DNA from: Clostridia bacterium | GTDB taxonomy: Bacteria > Bacillota > Clostridia > Monoglobales > Monoglobaceae | Assembly (NCBI GenBank): GCA_017546205.1 | Contig: JAFYXJ010000014.1 | Location: forward strand, 1-64,000 | Reading direction: 5' to 3' | DNA: 64,000 nt | Shown: one piece after another, positions 33,136 to 41,052 of the stretch | How positions within the stretch are numbered: the first letter of the stretch is position 1 | How the letters are laid out: every line of letters begins with the position of its first letter | The notes under the pieces: generated by a model | The model's input: only the letters and a program-made list of their open reading frames with translations | What the model was told of the DNA's origin: nothing | The model's database searches: none | Position numbers and translations under genes: made by a program

Positions 33136-33168
33136 AACCCAAAATGGGATTCCCATTTTGGGTTTTTT
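33136..33168 (+). terminator. Terminator after ftsZ
   Basis: A near-perfect palindrome AACCCAAAATGGG/CCCATTTTGGGTT with a 3-nt loop, followed by TTTT. It ends the division/cell-wall cluster. Confidence 0.92.
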
Positions 33169-33181
33169 ATAGGTAAAACAT

Positions 33182-34423
33182 ATGTCAAATTATCAACGAA
33201 CCAAAAAATCCTGTTATTTTGCATACCTTGCCATGTCCTCGGTGTTCTCGTTGCCACCCGTCTTATTTATGACCTTTCGGGAGATGTATGGTATTTCCTA
33301 TACCTTGCTTGGAACCTTGGTGCTGGTCAATTTTTGTACCCAACTTGCCATTGATTTGATTTTTACTTTTTTCACAAGGTATTTTTCGGTGCAAAAGACG
33401 GTCAGGGTTATGCCGTTATTGACGGCTCTTGGACTGTTGATTTATGCCCTGTCACCCAAACTGTTTCCTGATCATGTATATATCGGATTGTTGTTGGGAA
33501 CAGTTATTTTCTCGGTGGCGGCAGGTTTGTGTGAGGTGTTGCTTAGCCCTGTTGTTGCAGCACTTCCATCTGAAAACCCGGAACGGGATATGAGTATGCT
33601 GCACTCGTTGTATGCGTGGGGCGTTGTCAGCGTGGTACTAGTCAGTACACTATTCCTTGCCATCTTCGGGAATCACAACTGGATGTATTTGACTCTGTTT
33701 TTGGCGATATTTCCCCTTGTGGCGTGCTATCTATTTTGTACTTCACCCATTCCGCCTATGGATTTGGGGGACAAACCTGAGGAGAATCACCATAGCCATC
33801 GTCGGTGGGGACTTGCCCTTTGTGTCGGTTGTATTTTTTTGGGAAGCGCAGCCGAGAATGTGATGACCAACTGGATTTCCGGATACATGGAAAAAGCGCT
33901 GCATATTTCCAAGGTGTACGGAGATATTTTTGGTATGGCAGCATTTGCAGTCTTTTTGGGCATGGGAAGAACGATCTATGCCAAATACGGCAAACATATA
34001 TTGAAAAGTCTGATGTTGGGTATGGCAGGCGCTGTGGTATGCTATGTGATTGCAGGAATCAGCAATTTGGGTTTTGTCGCTCTGCTTGCGTGTGTGTTAA
34101 ATGGATTGGCAACCTCCATGCTCTGGCCGGGCACGCTGATTTTAATGGAAGAGAAAATTCCCCATCCGGGCGTTGCCGCCTATGCACTGATGGCAGCAGG
34201 CGGAGATTTTGGAGCCTCCATTGCACCCCAACTTATGGGGATTGTGGTAGACAAAGTTTCTTTGTCGAATTGGGCATCACAACTGGGGAACCGGTGGATG
34301 CTGACCACTGACCAGATTGGCATGAAAACAGGAATGCTGGTTGCGGCGCTATTTCCTCTGGTTGGGGTTGTTTTACTGATTGTAATGAAAAATTATTTTG
34401 CAAAACAAAAAAGTTCGCAGTAA
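33182..34423 (+). CDS. MFS transporter, sugar-type
   Basis: A 413-residue protein with about 12 hydrophobic spans and an MFS layout (span-1 SSVFSLPPVLFMTFREMYG; a central loop with GDKPEENHHSHRR at about 195-208; second half starting VGCIFLGSAAENVM). It looks like the FucP/sugar-permease group. The ATG lacks a clear ribosome site (only AGGT), so expression may be weak or the start uncertain. It lies alone behind the ftsZ terminator and converges on the hydrolase gene; the stop codon falls inside the shared terminator. Substrate unknown; a sugar released by the neighbouring hydrolase is a speculative possibility. Confidence 0.8.
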   Translation: MSNYQRTKKSCYFAYLAMSSVFSLPPVLFMTFREMYGISYTLLGTLVLVNFCTQLAIDLIFTFFTRYFSVQKTVRVMPLLTALGLLIYALSPKLFPDHVYIGLLLGTVIFSVAAGLCEVLLSPVVAALPSENPERDMSMLHSLYAWGVVSVVLVSTLFLAIFGNHNWMYLTLFLAIFPLVACYLFCTSPIPPMDLGDKPEENHHSHRRWGLALCVGCIFLGSAAENVMTNWISGYMEKALHISKVYGDIFGMAAFAVFLGMGRTIYAKYGKHILKSLMLGMAGAVVCYVIAGISNLGFVALLACVLNGLATSMLWPGTLILMEEKIPHPGVAAYALMAAGGDFGASIAPQLMGIVVDKVSLSNWASQLGNRWMLTTDQIGMKTGMLVAALFPLVGVVLLIVMKNYFAKQKSSQ

Positions 34424-34440
34424 ATTACTGCGAACTTTTT
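34406..34440. terminator. Bidirectional terminator between convergent genes
   Basis: AAAAAGTTCGCAGT and ACTGCGAACTTTTT form a 14-bp stem around a 5-nt loop, with A and T tracts on both sides, serving the MFS gene (+) and the hydrolase-like gene (-). The MFS stop codon lies in the loop. Confidence 0.9.
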
Positions 34441-34441
34441 G

Positions 34442-36010
34442 CTATTCCGCTACGCCTGCGGCCCTGGCTCCGCCAAACTCACCATTGGCATCGGCAAACC
34501 CAAAAGCATACAGTTTTCCTTCCACATGGAATCGAATCCGTATGGGCTTATTGTTCAAACTTGTTACAGAAAAATTCTCAAATTCCAGTTTTTGATTGGT
34601 GCTGTCACCGCAAAACGGATTGGATACTGCCAAAACTGTTCCGTCTGCATCCAGAAGCTCTGCTTGTACAAAGCCATCTGCATTTATGTGCAGAGTTTCT
34701 TTCCCGTGGAATATCAGCTTCCGTGTAAGCAAACTGCCTTTCCCGTTGAGGGAAACGAATCCATCGCGACGCATTTTAGCAAGACCTGTTGCGGCATTGT
34801 GATAGGGACCCGGAATGATATGGGGATCTTTGTCTGCAGCCGTAGATGCAAAGGCGGGGTCACCTGCAAAGCCTGCGTAATAAATCCATAACTCATCTCC
34901 GTGAATGATAACCGCACCGCCGGTAGATTGTACATATCCTCTGTCCCAGGTGCCTTCTCCCATAGAGGATGGAATGGCACTCTTTCTGCAAGGGCGGGAG
35001 AAGTGATATCCGTCACGGCTATACATAAACTGCAGGTCGGTAATCTTAGGTACACCATACCGATTGGTGATATCGTTTTCAGGACCGTACATAATCTGGA
35101 AGAATCCAAGCATCAAGCTTTCATAGCCAACTGCATCCACATTATAAAGCTGAGGTCTAAAATTGATATAAGGATGCTCCTTATCCCATTCATCAATCGT
35201 CAGCCACAAGGGGGCTTCTTCATCCTTCCATGCTGCACCGTCCAAGTAATTGTCACATTCTCGATATCGACGCATTCTGGATTTTCCCCATCCAGCACGG
35301 ATGCTGTACACCCACTTTTTGCGGAAAGGATTATAAAACATGGTGCTTTTATCACCTGTTTTAGAGGTCAGGCGAAAATCTCTGAAATGGATACCATCAT
35401 GGGATACTGCAACCACACAGCCTGCACCACCCAAAGCATTCCATTCACCGCCGGGGCAGCGAAGCAACAGTTTATATCGCTCGTCTTTCGGTCCATCATT
35501 ATCAATCCATACTGTGGTTGTATCTGCACACAGATAGTTCACATCATTGAGATGGTCGTTGTCAAAATCGTATCCTTGAAAATCAAAGATTTTATTGGTT
35601 CCCGGAACGACACCTACGTCTGGGCGTTCCCAATGAATGCCGTCTGTTGAGGTAGCATAGGAAAGGGTTCCGTACCAGCCGGCATGATACCACATTTTAT
35701 AAATTTTATCCTGCTCATCGTACCATACGCCACCGCTTAAGGGCGCAGCACCGGGTGCGGAAATCATTTCCCATGGTTTTTCCGCCTTCAAAACAGGGTT
35801 CCCCTCAAATTTTTTGGGTTGATGGTATTCTGTCTCTAAATCTGTTTCTTCGACCAGAAAACGGTCAACAAACAACTGTCTTCCCACCGTAACATCGATC
35901 ACATCGGGAGGATTTTTCAAATAGGGTACGGTAGAGTCATCGGGGTTTCCGTCATTGGGCAATGCCATAAAGTTGTCCTCTAAGATAATATTGTTATAGA
36001 GCTTTTCCAT
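34442..36010 (-). CDS. Glycoside-hydrolase-like beta-propeller protein (GH32/43/130-type fold)
   Basis: A 522-residue cytoplasmic protein with no signal peptide. It has repeated propeller-like segments of the form 'Y.S.DG.HW/F' (YATSTDGIHWERPDVG near 115-130, VAVSHDGIHFRDFRL near 200-214, FMYSRDGYHFSRP near 325-337) and Trp/Tyr-rich blades (IYKMWYHAGWYG, WVYSIRAGWG). Such repeats are typical of five-bladed-propeller glycoside hydrolases related to GH32/GH43/GH130 and of uncharacterised relatives. The last 100 residues look like a beta-sandwich. I cannot pick catalytic acids with certainty or name the substrate. ATG with AAGGAAG. It follows an ABC transporter by 60 nt on the same strand and is probably co-transcribed. 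Confidence 0.72.
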   Translation of the reverse strand: MEKLYNNIILEDNFMALPNDGNPDDSTVPYLKNPPDVIDVTVGRQLFVDRFLVEETDLETEYHQPKKFEGNPVLKAEKPWEMISAPGAAPLSGGVWYDEQDKIYKMWYHAGWYGTLSYATSTDGIHWERPDVGVVPGTNKIFDFQGYDFDNDHLNDVNYLCADTTTVWIDNDGPKDERYKLLLRCPGGEWNALGGAGCVVAVSHDGIHFRDFRLTSKTGDKSTMFYNPFRKKWVYSIRAGWGKSRMRRYRECDNYLDGAAWKDEEAPLWLTIDEWDKEHPYINFRPQLYNVDAVGYESLMLGFFQIMYGPENDITNRYGVPKITDLQFMYSRDGYHFSRPCRKSAIPSSMGEGTWDRGYVQSTGGAVIIHGDELWIYYAGFAGDPAFASTAADKDPHIIPGPYHNAATGLAKMRRDGFVSLNGKGSLLTRKLIFHGKETLHINADGFVQAELLDADGTVLAVSNPFCGDSTNQKLEFENFSVTSLNNKPIRIRFHVEGKLYAFGFADANGEFGGARAAGVAE

Positions 36011-36070
36011 TGCTTTTCTTCCTTTTTCTTTTTTATTTATTTTTATTTATTGAAACAAGGCAGGATGAAT

Positions 36071-37921
36071 TCAATCCATATAACTTGCGGAGGAGACGTT
36101 ATCGTTGAGACTTTTTAACTGATAGAAGGTGCCTTTCTTTGCCATCAATTCTTCAAAAGTTCCGCATTCCACACATCTGCCACCATCCATAACAACAATT
36201 TTATCGGCGTTGCGGATGGTGGAAAGCCGGTGTGCAACAATAAAGGTGGTCTTTCCTTGAATCAAATGGTTGATGGCGCTTTGCACATGATATTCAGAGA
36301 TATTGTCAAGCGCGGAAGTTGCCTCGTCCAGAATCAGAATTTTGGGGCTACGAATTAATGCACGGGCTATGGCAATACGCTGTTTCTGACCGCCTGAAAG
36401 ATTGGCGCCGTTTTCGCCAACCGGTGTATCCAAGCCTAATGGTAGCTGATTGGTAAACTCATCAATGTTGGCAAGATGTACCACCTCTTGCAGTCGTTCT
36501 TCGCTAATGTCTGTCAGACCGTACATAATGTTTTCTCGGATGGAGCCGGCAAACAAAATGCTGTTTTGGGGCACAACCGAGAGGAATTGACGATAATTGG
36601 TCAAATTCAGCGCATCAATGGGCTTTCCGTCAATTTTCAGTGTTCCTTGGGTCGGTTTCAGGAAACCGATAATCATATTCATGATGGTAGTCTTTCCGCT
36701 GCCGGATGCACCAACAAAAGCAACGCACTCTCCCGGTTCCACGGATAGCGAGAAGTCCTTAATCATATCTCTCTCGGCATTGGGATATCGATAGGAAACA
36801 TGTTCAAACTGCACCGTTCCATGCACAAACCGAAGCGGTATCTTTCCGCTGTTGTTTTCAATGTCATTGGAAAGTATAATTTCCGATGCCGATTGGATGG
36901 AATCCACCCCTTTGGCAAGGTTGGGATAGATGTTAATCAATCCTTGCAGATTGTTGGAGATGCTGGAAAAATAGGTTTGATACAGAACAATGTCTCCTAC
37001 ATCAATGTTTCCGTTCCATGCAAGAAAGGCCGTAAAGAAAAGACAAATGGCGCTCATAACCTGACTGACTACCCAGGAAACTGAGCCGAAATAGGCGTTG
37101 ACGCGATCCAGAATTAAACCCTGATCCCGTAGTTTTTGAATATTCTTTTCCAGAACAGCAATTTCGGTATTTTCCAGACCGTGTGCTTTGGTTACCGGAA
37201 TCATATCGATCATACTAGAAATTTTGGCAGAAATATTTTCGTTTTCTGCACGAAATTTTCGGTTAGAGTCCGACATGCTGTGACGGAAGAAATAGACAAC
37301 CGATACGTTCACCGGAATCATAATTGCAAAAAATAAGGTTACGGTCAGGCTCTTGCTGATTGCCACACCAATCGAAACCAGAATGCCGATGATGGCGGGA
37401 ATGACACTTTTGACGAAATGGGTGTTCAAAAATTCAATGGCATCAATGTCCCTTAGAAACTTGGATTGAATTCGTCCGCTTTCAATCTCTTTATGATAGG
37501 TCAAAGATAAATGCTGAAGTTTTTTCACAAGCGTGTTCCGGAATCCTGCGCTGATGGTGCGGAGCATCCGGTCAGTGTATTTGGAGTAAAGGACATGTGT
37601 AGGGATGTTTTGAAACAGAAGGACTGCCAGAAGGATGGCATAAATAAAAAGTTTTCTGGATGCGTCAGCCCCTCCGTCGGCAACGGCATTGATAACCTCT
37701 GCCGTAACTATGGGAATTACATAAATCGGCGAATTTTTAATGATAAATAAGACTGTGGACAAAAGCAAACCGCCGTAATGCTGACGAATCAGCCGTCTGT
37801 AAACACCGGAAGATTTCTTTTTCTGCCCGTCACCCGCACTTTCCTGAAACAACTGTTCATAATCCGGAATGTGATTTTTTGTAAATTCATGCTTTTCTTT
37901 TTTCGGTTTTTGATGTTCCAT
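36071..37921 (-). CDS. ABC exporter, fused membrane and ATPase domains
   Basis: 616 residues. A charged N-terminal tail (1-40), six spans (about 50-320) and a nucleotide-binding domain with Walker A GASGSGKTT near 404, Q-loop VVPQNSILFAGSI, signature NLSGGQKQR near 507, Walker B ILILDEATSALD and H-loop VAHRLS. This is the half-transporter layout of type IV exporters (lipid, peptide or drug), which act as dimers; only one gene is present, so a homodimer is likely. Ribosome site GAGGTGAT; own promoter just upstream. It is followed by a cytoplasmic glycoside-hydrolase-like gene. Substrate unknown. Confidence 0.9.
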   Translation of the reverse strand: MEHQKPKKEKHEFTKNHIPDYEQLFQESAGDGQKKKSSGVYRRLIRQHYGGLLLSTVLFIIKNSPIYVIPIVTAEVINAVADGGADASRKLFIYAILLAVLLFQNIPTHVLYSKYTDRMLRTISAGFRNTLVKKLQHLSLTYHKEIESGRIQSKFLRDIDAIEFLNTHFVKSVIPAIIGILVSIGVAISKSLTVTLFFAIMIPVNVSVVYFFRHSMSDSNRKFRAENENISAKISSMIDMIPVTKAHGLENTEIAVLEKNIQKLRDQGLILDRVNAYFGSVSWVVSQVMSAICLFFTAFLAWNGNIDVGDIVLYQTYFSSISNNLQGLINIYPNLAKGVDSIQSASEIILSNDIENNSGKIPLRFVHGTVQFEHVSYRYPNAERDMIKDFSLSVEPGECVAFVGASGSGKTTIMNMIIGFLKPTQGTLKIDGKPIDALNLTNYRQFLSVVPQNSILFAGSIRENIMYGLTDISEERLQEVVHLANIDEFTNQLPLGLDTPVGENGANLSGGQKQRIAIARALIRSPKILILDEATSALDNISEYHVQSAINHLIQGKTTFIVAHRLSTIRNADKIVVMDGGRCVECGTFEELMAKKGTFYQLKSLNDNVSSASYMD

Positions 37922-37983
37922 ACATCCATCACCTCAAAGATATCAAAATTGGGAATGCCGAGAGCATTCATTAATTTTTCACC

Positions 37984-38011
37984 ATCATAGCATGTTTGAG
38001 ATATTTGTCAA
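37984..38011 (-). promoter_or_regulatory. Promoter of the ABC exporter/hydrolase operon
   Basis: Read on the minus strand: TTGACA (38011-38006), 16-nt spacer, TATGAT (37989-37984), in the gap after sigF. A small 6-bp hairpin (GAATGC/GCATTC) lies between it and the gene. Confidence 0.72.
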
Positions 38012-38032
38012 CCCCTTTTCCCAAAAAACAGA

Positions 38033-38791
38033 TTACAATTTGGTTTCAGACAATGCCGTTTCTTCTAACATCCGTTTTCGCATCTGTAAAAGGATTTTTT
38101 TCTCAATACGGGAGACTTGCACCTGAGAAATACCCAATACCTGAGCGACCTGTGACTGGGTTTTGTGTTTGAAATACCGGAGTTGTATCAATTGCCGGTC
38201 CCGCTGGGAAAATTCTGAGAGTACCTGGCGTAGTGCAACCCGATCGGTTATTTCGGTTGCATAATCCCGTCCGCACTCCAAACGGTCAATCAGCGCAAGT
38301 CCGTCACGGTTTTCGTGTTCCGGTACCGCGTAAAGAGATTCCGGTCTGGCACCGGCATCAAGCGCCGCAACCAGTTCGGCAGAAGAAAGATTTAATTGCT
38401 CTGCAATTTCGCTTACTCCCGGTTCGGTTCCGGTTTTTAAGGTCAGTTCTTCCCGGATACGCATGGCTTTGGCAGCTGTTTCCTTCAGGGAACGGCTGAC
38501 TTTGATAATGCCGTCGTCCCGTAAAAAACGTTTGATTTCTCCTAAAATCATAGGAACGGCATAGGTGGAGAATTTTACCCCAAAGGAGAGGTCAAAATTT
38601 TGCACCGCTTTCAAAAGACCAATACATCCAATCTGAAACAAATCTTCTGTTTCATATCCCCGTCCTGTAAAACGACGGACCACACTATGTACCAAGGGGG
38701 TGTTTTGCGTAATTAATTGTTCCCGTGCAGTTTGGTTGCCGGATGCAGACAGTATCAGCAGTTCTTCATTGGTTTTAACAATATCAGACAT
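38033..38791 (-). CDS. sigF: Sporulation sigma factor SigF (SpoIIAC)
   Basis: A 252-residue sigma-70 family factor of the SigB/SigF/SigG type, which directs forespore transcription. Region 2 contains [19 protein letters not shown] and [22 protein letters not shown]; region 3 [12 protein letters not shown]; region 4 ends in a helix-turn-helix [27 protein letters not shown] 38791 is chosen because it overlaps the spoIIAB stop by 8 nt (ATGTCTGA), implying coupling; a TTG 15 nt upstream also exists. Third gene of the classic spoIIAA-spoIIAB-sigF operon. Confidence 0.94.
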   Translation of the reverse strand: MSDIVKTNEELLILSASGNQTAREQLITQNTPLVHSVVRRFTGRGYETEDLFQIGCIGLLKAVQNFDLSFGVKFSTYAVPMILGEIKRFLRDDGIIKVSRSLKETAAKAMRIREELTLKTGTEPGVSEIAEQLNLSSAELVAALDAGARPESLYAVPEHENRDGLALIDRLECGRDYATEITDRVALRQVLSEFSQRDRQLIQLRYFKHKTQSQVAQVLGISQVQVSRIEKKILLQMRKRMLEETALSETKL

Positions 38792-39215
38792 AGATCGTTG
38801 TCCCAATTCGTTTGGTCATGGTAACCGAGGTGCCACGCCCTACTTCGGATTCTACTTCAAGGGTGTCCATAAAACTTTCCATTACTGTAAATCCCATACC
38901 GCTTCGGTCTTCGTCATCGGTACCGGAATATAAAGGCTGCATGGCAAGCTCAATATTGGGAATACCTTTTCCGGTGTCTATCACCGTGACGGTGACTTCC
39001 CTGCCGGAAAGCCGACAGATTAGTTCCACAGAACCTTTTGCGTTGGCATATCCGTGAACAATGGAATTGGTAACCGCTTCAGATACGGCAGTTTTAATAT
39101 CAGAAAGTTCCTCCAGAGTTGGGTCCAGTTGGGCAACAAACACCCCTACAGCAGCACGGGCGAAGGCCTCGTTCTGGCTTTTGGATGGAAACTCCAATTT
39201 CATGTAATTTTCCAT
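38784..39215 (-). CDS. spoIIAB: Anti-sigma F factor / kinase SpoIIAB
   Basis: A 143-residue HATPase. N-box [12 protein letters not shown] near residue 45-56, G1 DTGKGIPN near 82-89, G2 region [12 protein letters not shown] near 101-112. It binds SigF and phosphorylates SpoIIAA. AAAGGAG ribosome site, 15 nt after the spoIIAA stop. A useful intact reference for the two other HATPase domains in the left-edge locus (469-879 and 3174-3524). Confidence 0.95.
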   Translation of the reverse strand: MENYMKLEFPSKSQNEAFARAAVGVFVAQLDPTLEELSDIKTAVSEAVTNSIVHGYANAKGSVELICRLSGREVTVTVIDTGKGIPNIELAMQPLYSGTDDEDRSGMGFTVMESFMDTLEVESEVGRGTSVTMTKRIGTTIYV

Positions 39216-39230
39216 GATTTTACTCCTTTC

Positions 39231-39536
39231 TCAGCCACATTCTACAATTTTTTTTAATCCGGACAGTTCCAGAACTTTGTCCACCTGAGGCTGGGGACGG
39301 ATAATCATGGTCTTTCCCCCCCGTGCCTGAATCTGTTTGTATCGTCCGATTATCATTCCGATTCCGGAACTGTCCATAAAGGTTACATTTCCTAAATCCA
39401 GAATCAGGTTTTTGGTATGAGTTCGTATAATTTCTCTGTCAATATCGGTGCGAAGTTCGGTAGCACAACTCTGGTCAAGCTCCCCGTCGGGTTTTACCAC
39501 CAGCGTTGTGCCGATGGATTCCATACGAAGTTTCAT
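39231..39536 (-). CDS. spoIIAA: Anti-sigma F factor antagonist SpoIIAA (STAS domain)
   Basis: A 101-residue STAS-domain protein. The conserved loop VTFMDSSGIGMIIGRYKQ carries the phosphorylatable serine (Ser56 by alignment with Ser58 of Bacillus SpoIIAA). When dephosphorylated by SpoIIE it frees SigF from SpoIIAB. The open frame extends far upstream, but ATG at 39536 has AAGGAGG 6-7 nt before it and the length is right. I could not identify a convincing sigma-H promoter in 39537-39688, although one is expected. Confidence 0.95.
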   Translation of the reverse strand: MKLRMESIGTTLVVKPDGELDQSCATELRTDIDREIIRTHTKNLILDLGNVTFMDSSGIGMIIGRYKQIQARGGKTMIIRPQPQVDKVLELSGLKKIVECG

Positions 39537-39618
39537 AAGGTTCCTCCTTACTTTTTTTGTTCTTGTCTTTATCCTAACATAGAAAAAGTATTTCCCATTT
39601 ATTTCCGAACAAAAAAAA

Positions 39619-39648
39619 TTGACAAAAAGCAATTTGGATTTGCATAAT
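39619..39648 (+). promoter_or_regulatory. Promoter of comF-like gene
   Basis: TTGACA (39619-39624), 18-nt spacer, CATAAT (39643-39648), 40 nt before the ATG and divergent from the sigF operon. Confidence 0.6.
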
Positions 39649-39688
39649 AAAAGAAAAAGAGTTAAAATAAGACAAAAGAGGTGATAGG

Positions 39689-40420
39689 ATGCCAAATCTG
39701 GTTCAATGGGTTGCAAACTTTTTCTTTCCGCCCAAGTGTATTTTCTGCAGAGAGGTTTTACCCATTTCTGTTCTTCGTGAGGCGTCTGTCTGCGGAGATT
39801 GTGAACGGACGTTGCCTTATACTGTGGCACAGCGTCGATGTAAAAGTTGCGGACGACCGATGAAAGGAAAGTATGTGCATTGCAGTATGTGCCGTAACCA
39901 TCCGGGTAAACCATTTGTAAAAATCAGTTCTGCATATTTCTATCGGGGACGGGTTAAAACTGCTATTGTACGTTTTAAGAAAGAGACTTACCGCGGTTAC
40001 GCCGAGGTGTTTGCACGCCATTTGACATCTGTGATTGCTTATGACTGTCCGGGAATTTCTTTTGATGCCGTGGTATCAGCACCGCCAAGAAAAATGCGGA
40101 TGCAGATTCATGGATATGATCAGGCCGAAACACTGGCAAGAGAACTGGGAAAGCGGATGGGGATACCCTATATCCCTTACGGGTTACAACAGAAAGAAAG
40201 CAGGAAAAAGCAAAGTTCTCTTTCTGCATTGGAGCGGTGGAACAATGCAGAAGACAATGTTAAAGTGTCTTCCAAACCAGAATGGAAAGGGAAAACCATA
40301 TTGTTGGTAGATGATGTCTGCACAACAGGGGCGACCTTGTACGCATCGGCGCGGGCACTTAAAGATGCGGGCGTGTCGGCAGTCTATTGTGCGGTGGCGG
40401 CAAGCACAGAAAAAGCATAG
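39689..40420 (+). CDS. ComF family phosphoribosyltransferase-like protein
   Basis: A 243-residue ComFC-type protein. The N-terminal part has four Cys pairs (CIFC, CGDC, CKSC, CSMC within residues 15-70), a zinc-ribbon-like region, and the C-terminal part has the PRTase PRPP loop ILLVDDVCTTGATL near 206-219. ComF proteins assist DNA uptake in competent bacteria and are widespread beyond them. No other competence gene is near. ATG with AGAGGTG; faces away from spoIIAA. The promoter of pth overlaps its end. Confidence 0.9.
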   Translation: MPNLVQWVANFFFPPKCIFCREVLPISVLREASVCGDCERTLPYTVAQRRCKSCGRPMKGKYVHCSMCRNHPGKPFVKISSAYFYRGRVKTAIVRFKKETYRGYAEVFARHLTSVIAYDCPGISFDAVVSAPPRKMRMQIHGYDQAETLARELGKRMGIPYIPYGLQQKESRKKQSSLSALERWNNAEDNVKVSSKPEWKGKTILLVDDVCTTGATLYASARALKDAGVSAVYCAVAASTEKA

Positions 40421-40427
40421 GTTTTTC

Positions 40428-40456
40428 TTGCAGATTTTTGAAATCCGTGCTATACT
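40428..40456 (+). promoter_or_regulatory. Promoter of pth-mfd
   Basis: TTGCAG (40428-40433), 17-nt spacer, TATACT (40451-40456), starting 8 nt after the comF stop codon and 28 nt before the pth ATG. Confidence 0.7.
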
Positions 40457-40483
40457 TGAGAAAAAAGAAAAGGTGGCGAGACG

Positions 40484-41047
40484 ATGTATCTGATTGTAGG
40501 GTTAGGAAATCCCGGACGGGAATATGTAGATACCCGACACAATATGGGATTTGCGGCGGCAGATGCTATCTGCGCCAAATACGGCATTGCGTTGAATAAA
40601 GAAAAGTTCCGTTCCATCTGGGGAGAGGGCAGAATCGGCGGAGAAAAGGTGTTGGTTGTGAAGCCCCAAACTTACATGAATCTTAGCGGAGAGTCGGTGC
40701 GGGAACTTTGTGATTGGTTTAAACTGGAACCGGAGGTTGTGATCGTGATTTATGATGACATTTCTCTTCCGGTGGGTAAACTACGGATTCGAGAAAAAGG
40801 AAGTGCCGGCGGCCATAATGGCATCAAGAATATCATTTATCAATTGAAAAGCGAGGTTTTTCCCCGTATTAAAATCGGAGTAGGGGCACCTACGCATCCG
40901 GATTATGATATGAAAGATTTTGTTCTTGGGAAATTTTCGGAAGAAGAAAAGAAAACCATGATTGAGACTGTAATCAAGGTAGCGGATGCGGTGGAGGAAA
41001 TGATTCTGCACGGTGCAAAGTCTGCCATGAATCAGTATAACGGGTAA
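40484..41047 (+). CDS. pth: Peptidyl-tRNA hydrolase
   Basis: 187 residues, the standard Pth length. Catalytic region GLGNPGREYVDTRHNMGF with the active-site His at about 20 and Asn10; also KPQTYMNLSGESV and DDISLPVGKLRIREKGSAGGHNG. It recycles peptidyl-tRNAs released by stalled ribosomes. mfd begins 5 nt after the stop, a pairing common in Firmicutes. Confidence 0.97.
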   Translation: MYLIVGLGNPGREYVDTRHNMGFAAADAICAKYGIALNKEKFRSIWGEGRIGGEKVLVVKPQTYMNLSGESVRELCDWFKLEPEVVIVIYDDISLPVGKLRIREKGSAGGHNGIKNIIYQLKSEVFPRIKIGVGAPTHPDYDMKDFVLGKFSEEEKKTMIETVIKVADAVEEMILHGAKSAMNQYNG

Positions 41048-41052
41048 TCACT

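Noticed and set aside
31892-33142. Long antisense open frame (416 codons) opposite ftsZ
   Set aside because: The sense strand encodes a full, well-conserved FtsZ; the antisense product has no recognisable motif and is Cys/His-rich, as expected from reversed codons.
39537-39688. Sigma-H promoter for the sigF operon
   Set aside because: Expected from other spore-formers, but no -35/-10 pair in the gap matches well enough to report.
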